NCBI RefSeq assembly: GCF_005403045.1
Contig: NZ_BJCL01000017.1
Location: forward strand, 59,906 to 123,905
Direction of reading: 5' to 3'
Length of the DNA: 64,000 nucleotides
Source of the DNA: Pseudaquabacterium pictum
Lineage (GTDB): Bacteria > Pseudomonadota > Gammaproteobacteria > Burkholderiales > Burkholderiaceae_C
A program made the translations under genes and the position numbers. Shown here piece by piece: positions 58,824 through 64,000 of the stretch (its first letter is position 1; each line of letters opens with the position of its first letter). The notes below the pieces were generated by a model, which was not told the DNA's origin, did no database searches, and saw only the letters and a program-made list of their open reading frames with translations.

Positions 58824-60773
58824 ATGCATACCCTCTTCTCTCGAACCCTGGCTGCAGCAGCACTGCTCTGCGCGGCGCTCAACAGCCATGCCGGCGACGA
58901 TCCCGAGCTGGAACAGTTGCTGGCCACACCGGTCTATGCGGCGTCCAAGTACAAGCAAAGCGCCGCCGAAGCCCCGGCCGCGGTGACCGTGCTGACCCAG
59001 GGCGACATCCGCAGCTTCGGCTGGCGCACGCTGGGCGAAGTGCTGGGAGGTGTGCGTGGCGTCTTCACGCGATACGACCGCACTTACACCTACCTGGGCG
59101 TCCGCGGCCTCAGCCGTCCCGGCGACTACAGCTCGCGCCTGCTGCTGCTGATCGATGGCGTGCGCGCCAACGACAACATCTATGACTCGGTGCTGGTCGG
59201 GCGAGAGTTTCCGATCGATGTCGCGCTGATCGAGCGGGTGGAGTTCATCCCCGGACCTGGTTCGGTGATCTACGGCCCCAATGCGGTGTTCGGCGTCATC
59301 AACGTCGTCACGCGCAACGCCGCCAGCCTGCGCGGCCAGTCCCTGGCTGTCAGCGTGGACAGCCAGCGTGCCCGCAAGGTGCAGTTCAGCTCGGGGCACG
59401 AGTTCGCCGCAGGCTCTCTGCTCGTGGCGGCCAGCGCAGAGAACCGGCCAGGCACCGACCTGGTGATCCCCGAGTTCGATCCGGGCGGCGGTGATGGCCA
59501 TGTCCACGGGCTCGACGGCGAGCGCGACCGCAAGCTGCAGATGCGCTGGAGCGGCGGGGAGCTCAACCTGAGCGCGATCGTCTCGGAGCGATCGAAGACG
59601 ATCCCCAACGCCCCGTTCGACCTCGTCTTCGGCGACCGCTCGGTCTGGACCGACCGGATGTCGCTGATCAGCGGCAGCTGGCAGCGACTCGCGGCCGACG
59701 GGAGTGGCTGGTCGTTCCAGACCGGGCTGGGCTTCTACGACTACCACGACTTCGGCCGGTACGAGCCGGATCGGCTGCTCACCACGTACCAGAACCAGGG
59801 TCGCTGGTGGCAGGCCGAGCTGCGCCGCACGATACGAATGGGTGACTCGCAGATGCTGCTGCTGGGCGCCGATGTGCAACGCAACTATCGTCAGCGGGTG
59901 CTTTCCACCGTGTTCGATGCCGGTGGTCCAACCGTGACCGACACCGGGACCGACAGTTCCCGCTACGGATTCTTCGTCACCAACGAAATCGCGGTCGCAC
60001 CCGGCTGGAAGCTCGGACTTGGCGCCCGGCTGGACCGCCAGACCACCGACCAATGGCACGGCACGCCCCGCTTGTCGCTGGTGTGGCAGCCAACGCAGGC
60101 CTGGGTGGTCAAGGCCCTTGCCGGTGAAGCCTACCGGGAGCCCAACTTCTATGAGCGTGCCCCGGCCGCTTCGGGCGAAGCGTGGAACGAGACGCTACGC
60201 CGGGAGCGCGTGCGCTCCTACGAACTGGCCGCCGACTGGCGTGCCGACGAGCGGCTGCGGCTCTCGGCATCGCTCTTCGACAACCAGGTGCGCGACCTGA
60301 TCGAGCAGGTCCCGCGTGACGACGGCGTGCTGATCTATCGCAACGTTGGCGCGGCGCACGCACGCGGCATCGAGCTGGAAGGCGAGTACCTGGCTGCCTC
60401 AGGCTGGAGGCTTCGCGCCAGCTTAAGTCAGCAGCGCGTGCGCCTGGATGACGGCAGCGAGCCGTCGAATGCGCCTCGGACGCTGCTCAAACTGCACGCC
60501 ACGACACCGCTGCCCGGCCTGCCCATGCGGCTCGGGCTGGAGCTGCAGGGTACCGGCACACGCTACACGCTGACCGGGCAGCGCCTGGGCACCCAGCTGG
60601 TGGCCAACACCACCTTGGTGTGGGATCCGCCGGAGCGCGTCTGGTCGCTGACGGGCAGCGTCTACAACCTGGCCAACCGTCGTGTGGCGGATCCGGCAGG
60701 ACCGGAATTCCGTTCTGACCGGATCGAGCAGGACGGCCGCGTGGTCTCCCTGCGCTGGGCATTGGCGTTCTGA
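58824..60773 (+). CDS. TonB-dependent outer-membrane receptor
   Basis: The product is 649 residues. A signal peptide (MHTLFSRTLAAAALLCAALN) precedes the plug domain (VTVLTQGDIRSFGWRTLGEV, LLLIDGVRANDNIYD, IERVEFIPGPGSVIYGPNAV) and a 22-strand-type barrel ending in LRWALAF with the terminal Phe. It imports a siderophore, vitamin or sugar using TonB energy. Being in line with a c-di-GMP enzyme, YfiR and a hybrid kinase suggests that it serves as a substrate-linked input to signalling, but the ligand is unknown. Confidence 0.93.
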   Translation: MHTLFSRTLAAAALLCAALNSHAGDDPELEQLLATPVYAASKYKQSAAEAPAAVTVLTQGDIRSFGWRTLGEVLGGVRGVFTRYDRTYTYLGVRGLSRPGDYSSRLLLLIDGVRANDNIYDSVLVGREFPIDVALIERVEFIPGPGSVIYGPNAVFGVINVVTRNAASLRGQSLAVSVDSQRARKVQFSSGHEFAAGSLLVAASAENRPGTDLVIPEFDPGGGDGHVHGLDGERDRKLQMRWSGGELNLSAIVSERSKTIPNAPFDLVFGDRSVWTDRMSLISGSWQRLAADGSGWSFQTGLGFYDYHDFGRYEPDRLLTTYQNQGRWWQAELRRTIRMGDSQMLLLGADVQRNYRQRVLSTVFDAGGPTVTDTGTDSSRYGFFVTNEIAVAPGWKLGLGARLDRQTTDQWHGTPRLSLVWQPTQAWVVKALAGEAYREPNFYERAPAASGEAWNETLRRERVRSYELAADWRADERLRLSASLFDNQVRDLIEQVPRDDGVLIYRNVGAAHARGIELEGEYLAASGWRLRASLSQQRVRLDDGSEPSNAPRTLLKLHATTPLPGLPMRLGLELQGTGTRYTLTGQRLGTQLVANTTLVWDPPERVWSLTGSVYNLANRRVADPAGPEFRSDRIEQDGRVVSLRWALAF

Positions 60774-60793
60774 CGGCATAGACGGGCACTCCG

Positions 60794-61342
60794 ATGCCTC
60801 ATGTGCTGCAGTTCATGGCGCAGTTGCACCGGCTTGGCCCGGCTGTGGCCGCAGCGCTGTTCGCGGTCCTGTGGGCGCCGACGCCGGCACTTGCACAGGC
60901 GCAGGCCGAAGCCGCGCTCAAGGCCAAGCTGACACTGAGCCTGACGCGCTTCGTGCAGTGGCCAGGAGCGGCCAGCGGCGACCCGCTGCGGGTGTGCCTC
61001 GCGCAGCGCGATGCAGCCATCTCCCAGGCCTTCGCCGAGGCCGATGGCCAGGTGGTCAATGGCCGGCGAATCCAGGTCGTCAAGGCTCCGCCCCTGACCG
61101 GCTGCAACGTGCTCTTCGTGCATGCCAGTGCAGAGCGTGTGTCCGACCTGATGCGCGCCGTAGCAGGCGGCCCGATATTGGTCGTCGGAGACGCCGATGG
61201 AATGTTGAACCTCGGCGGCATGGTCGAATTCGTGCCCGTCAACGACTCGATCCGCTTCGACATCAACATGGCCGCGTTTCGGCAGGCACAGCTGACGGTC
61301 TCCAGCCAGGTGCTCAAGCTGGCACGGCAGGTGCGCGAATGA
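60794..61342 (+). CDS. YfiR-family periplasmic protein
   Basis: The product is 182 residues. A signal sequence (VAAALFAVLWAPTPALAQ) precedes the YfiR/DUF4154 fold: AKLTLSLTRFVQWPG, LRVCLAQRDAAISQAF, GPILVVGDADGMLNLGGMVE and IRFDINMAAFRQAQLTVSSQ. YfiR in Pseudomonas restrains the membrane cyclase YfiN; elsewhere it accompanies sensor kinases. Its stop overlaps the hybrid-kinase start by ATGA, so it most likely acts on that kinase's periplasmic domain. Confidence 0.9.
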   Translation: MPHVLQFMAQLHRLGPAVAAALFAVLWAPTPALAQAQAEAALKAKLTLSLTRFVQWPGAASGDPLRVCLAQRDAAISQAFAEADGQVVNGRRIQVVKAPPLTGCNVLFVHASAERVSDLMRAVAGGPILVVGDADGMLNLGGMVEFVPVNDSIRFDINMAAFRQAQLTVSSQVLKLARQVRE

Positions 61343-64000
61343 CACTCTGGCGAGCCTCGGGGCTGGAACGCCCGCCCTTCTCCCAGCGGCTGGGCGTACG
61401 CCTGGCCGCGCTGCTGGGCCTGGGGGCGGTACTTTCGGCGATGCTCGCCATGGCAGCCATGCTGGGCATGGCCTGGTACTACGCCGATCGCGACTCCACG
61501 GAAGAGGCGCATCAGGTCGCCCGCAGCGTCGCCTTTGCGTTGCAGGCCCCCGTCAGCTTCGCAGACTCGCAGGGCATCAAGGACGCCGTGGCCGTGCTGA
61601 AGACCCGCCCGCAGATCCAGGGAGCGTGGGTCCACGACCCGGCGGGCCGGCTGCTGCACAGCATGGGCAACGCCGTGCTGCAGCAGGGCCAGGCTGATTT
61701 GGGCGGCTTGGCGAGAGGCTGGCTGCAGGTGAGCACGCCCATCATCGCCGGCAGCGCCGGCGACACGGTGGGCCGTATCACGCTGCACGTGAACCTGGAA
61801 GAGGTGCAGCGGAAGCTGCGCTGGCAGGCGCTGGCGGCAGCCGCGGCGAGCCTGGTTGCAGCGCTGCTGGCGCTGGTCGTGTCACAGCGCCTGGCCCGCC
61901 GCATCAGCGTGCCCGTGGTCAGCCTGGCCCAGACCGCCGCCAAGATCACGCGCGAACAGAACTATTCGCTGCGTCTCCCGGCAACGGGCAAGGACGAAGT
62001 GGGCGTGGCCGTCGGGGCGTTCAACCACATGCTGTCCGAGATCGAGCAGCGCGGCAGCACGCTGGTGGCGATGAACCTGCGCCTGGCGCAGCAGGCCGAA
62101 GTGGCGGAAGCGGCGCAGGCACTGGCCGAATCTGCTTCGCTGGCCAAGACGCGCTTCCTGGCCAACATGAGCCACGAGCTGCGCAGCCCGCTGAACGGCG
62201 TGATCGGCGCTGCGCAGCTGCTGCAGGCCCAGGGTGGCGATGCAGGCCGGCGCGCCGAGCTGGTGGAGATCATCCGAACCAGCGGCAGCAACCTGCTGGG
62301 CCTGATCGAGCACGTGCTGGACCTGGCGCGCATCGAGGCCGGCGCACTCGAGCTGCAGGCGCAGGACTTCAACGTGCTCGATTGCGTTGAGGCGGCAGTG
62401 GTCTCGTCTTCCGCCCTGGCCGCGACCAAGGGGCTGCGCCTGAGCTGCTGCGTCGACCCCACCATGGCGCTGTGGCGACATGGCGACGACGTGCGCCTGC
62501 GCCAGCTGGTGCTGAACCTGCTGGGCAATGCCGTCAAGTTCACGGCCCAGGGCGACGTCAGCGTGGACGTCCGCCCGGTCGAGGGCGTGGCGGACCGCCT
62601 GCAGATTCAGATCCGCGACACCGGCATCGGCATTGCACCCGAAGCCCTGGAAACGATCTTCGAGCCCTTCCAGCAGGCCGACGCGTCGACCACGCGACGT
62701 TTTGGCGGCAGCGGCCTGGGGTTGGCGATCTGCCGCGACCTGGCCAGGCTGATGGGCGGTGATGTCACGGCGCAGTCGATCGTCGGCGTGGGCTCATGCT
62801 TCACGCTGGAGTTGCCCTTGCCCCCGGCCGACCGGGCCGGCGACGAGGCCGCGACCCTGGACCTGCGCGTTGCCTGGTGTGAGCCGCATGAACCGAGTGC
62901 CAAGGCATTGGCAGCGCTGCTGCAGCGACTGGGTTGCCAGGCACAGCGCTGCCATGACCTGACAGCACTGCAGGCGTTCCTCCAGGGCAACGACTCGCGG
63001 GGCAGACCCCCTTGGTTCATCGTCGCGCTGGACTCGGAAGCGGGCCGCGCACTGCTGTCTCGGGCGTTGCCGCGGTTGGACCCCCGCCGGGTATTGCCGA
63101 TCGATAGTGCGGCCGACGCTGAGCAGGCTCACGCGCGCGAATCTCTCGGCCTGGCTCGCGCGATGTCGCGTCCGGTCCTTCGCAGCACCCTGGTCAGCCG
63201 ATTGGCCAACGGGCGCAGTGCCCAGGTGTCGGCCTCTGACGCGCCCGTCACGCCCGCGCCAAGCCACGCAGCGGCACACGTGCTCCTGGTGGAGGACGAC
63301 GCGATCAACCAGGCGGTCGTGCGATCGATGCTGGACTACGCGGGTTTTGGATGCAGCGTCGCGAGCAACGGCGCCTCTGCGCTTCAGCAACTGGAACACA
63401 CGCGATTCGATCTGGTTCTGATGGACTGGCAGATGCCCGACATGGACGGGTTGGAGGCAACGCGCCGCCTGCGCGCGGGACGCGCCGGGGACCTGAACCG
63501 CGCGGTGCCGGTGGTAGCGCTGACGGCCAACGCGTTTGCCGAGGACCGCAGCGCCTGCCTGGCCGCGGGCATGAACGACTTCGTCACCAAGCCGGTGCTG
63601 GCGTCGCACCTGGTGGCGGTGGCAGAGCGCTGGGCCTTTCGCGATCGCATCCCCGACAGCGCGCCACAGCCCTTGGACGAAGCCGAAGCGCCAAACTCGC
63701 CCGAGGGTTCGGCTCCCGTCTTCGACCCGGGCGTCATGGCGAAGCTGCCGATGGTGGCCGACGGGTCGGACCCCAACTACCCAAAGCATCTGCTCCGGCT
63801 CTTCGATCGCACCGTGGGCCAGACGCTCGATACGATCGAACAGGGCATTCGCGCTCAAGACCTGAAACTCGTGCAGCGTGGCGTCCACTCGCTGAAGTCC
63901 AGCGCCGGTCAGGTCGGCGCGTTGGCGCTGGCAGCCGAGGCGGGACGCATCGAAACCGCCCTGCGCCGCGGCGAACTCGATGCGGCTGCGCTAGCGCCAA
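61339..64000 (+). CDS. Hybrid sensor kinase with HAMP, REC and Hpt (3' end outside window)
   Basis: The frame is open from ATG 61339 to the window end (887 residues visible). It has TM1 (AALLGLGAVLSAMLAMAAML), a periplasmic CHASE8-like domain (GAWVHDPAGRLLHSMG), TM2 (LAAAAASLVAALLALVV) and HAMP. HisKA is NMSHELRSPLNGVIGAAQLL, and HATPase_c has NLLGNAVKF and GGSGLGLAI. REC has VLLVEDDAINQAV with Asp in LVLMDWQMPDMDG, and Hpt has His in RGVHSLKSSAGQVG. It is a full phosphorelay in one chain, like BarA. It is coupled to yfiR by ATGA. Confidence 0.93.
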   Translation, partial: MTLWRASGLERPPFSQRLGVRLAALLGLGAVLSAMLAMAAMLGMAWYYADRDSTEEAHQVARSVAFALQAPVSFADSQGIKDAVAVLKTRPQIQGAWVHDPAGRLLHSMGNAVLQQGQADLGGLARGWLQVSTPIIAGSAGDTVGRITLHVNLEEVQRKLRWQALAAAAASLVAALLALVVSQRLARRISVPVVSLAQTAAKITREQNYSLRLPATGKDEVGVAVGAFNHMLSEIEQRGSTLVAMNLRLAQQAEVAEAAQALAESASLAKTRFLANMSHELRSPLNGVIGAAQLLQAQGGDAGRRAELVEIIRTSGSNLLGLIEHVLDLARIEAGALELQAQDFNVLDCVEAAVVSSSALAATKGLRLSCCVDPTMALWRHGDDVRLRQLVLNLLGNAVKFTAQGDVSVDVRPVEGVADRLQIQIRDTGIGIAPEALETIFEPFQQADASTTRRFGGSGLGLAICRDLARLMGGDVTAQSIVGVGSCFTLELPLPPADRAGDEAATLDLRVAWCEPHEPSAKALAALLQRLGCQAQRCHDLTALQAFLQGNDSRGRPPWFIVALDSEAGRALLSRALPRLDPRRVLPIDSAADAEQAHARESLGLARAMSRPVLRSTLVSRLANGRSAQVSASDAPVTPAPSHAAAHVLLVEDDAINQAVVRSMLDYAGFGCSVASNGASALQQLEHTRFDLVLMDWQMPDMDGLEATRRLRAGRAGDLNRAVPVVALTANAFAEDRSACLAAGMNDFVTKPVLASHLVAVAERWAFRDRIPDSAPQPLDEAEAPNSPEGSAPVFDPGVMAKLPMVADGSDPNYPKHLLRLFDRTVGQTLDTIEQGIRAQDLKLVQRGVHSLKSSAGQVGALALAAEAGRIETALRRGELDAAALAP

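Noticed and set aside
1..64000. CRISPR arrays, tRNA/rRNA genes and IS elements
   Set aside because: No regularly spaced identical repeats with spacers, no tRNA-like cloverleaf and no transposase frame were recognised on reading; a dedicated scan would be needed to exclude small or degenerate ones.

Overview
The window is GC-rich and carries gene families typical of Burkholderiales (Comamonadaceae / Rubrivivax-Leptothrix-like betaproteobacteria): HisKA_2 and hybrid sensor kinases, an H-NS-family protein, YfiR with a TonB receptor, and IncP-like mobilisation functions. A Rep_3-type initiator, iterons, parAB, stb genes, a relaxase and an IncP-like nic sequence all lie within about 40 kb. The simplest reading is a large mobilisable plasmid or chromid, or such a plasmid integrated in a chromosome. 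No rRNA, tRNA, CRISPR array or intact IS was seen.

Layout. 0-5.2 kb: two convergent sensor kinases, a small exported molybdopterin-fold protein and an unknown gene. 5.2-11.1 kb: accessory genes, comprising a leader-RNA-controlled gene, a gene broken by one stop codon, an H-NS-like protein, an SMR efflux pump with a structured leader, a LysR/NTF2-like pair and a VOC protein. 11.3-14.5 kb: a tightly packed operon ending in a 715-aa tyrosine recombinase. 14.7-19.7 kb: the replicon, with a decayed parB copy, parB, parA, two parS-like palindromes, an iteron origin and rep. 19.7-30.7 kb: a defence-like region with a truncated DUF1016 gene, an HU-like protein, a YhaO/YhaN-type (Mre11/Rad50-like) pair, a 1468-aa protein joining a DUF4297/Cap4-like nuclease to helical repeats and a PIN domain, and a TIGR02391 protein. 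30.8-37.8 kb: a type I restriction-modification operon (hsdR-hsdS-DUF1016-hsdM-TIGR02391) with mostly overlapping genes. 38.2-44.7 kb: radC, a ParB-like protein, ardC, small genes and a secreted nuclease, several behind structured leaders. 44.7-51.2 kb: a PD-(D/E)XK protein, traX, a 73-aa gene, stb genes, oriT and mob genes. 51.5-53.7 kb: a TetR/oxidoreductase pair and a recombination scar. 53.8-64 kb: signalling genes (PAS kinase, REC-GGDEF-EAL, TonB receptor, YfiR, hybrid kinase).

How it fits together. The decamer CCTATCCTGC on the minus strand at 49424-49433 matches the IncP nic core. It implies that the minus strand is transferred 5'-first through stb, traX, the nucleases, ardC, the ParB-like gene and radC. 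That strand is the template for ardC, the ParB-like gene and radC, and each of these has a foldable leader (three share sequence; radC has an analogous fold with different sequence). This arrangement suits early expression of anti-restriction functions in a recipient, by RNA-level control (compare the described radC RNA motif) or by single-strand promoters. The strongest candidate for an undescribed system is the nuclease-repeat-PIN protein at 25.1-29.5 kb, possibly linked to the upstream Mre11/Rad50-like pair.
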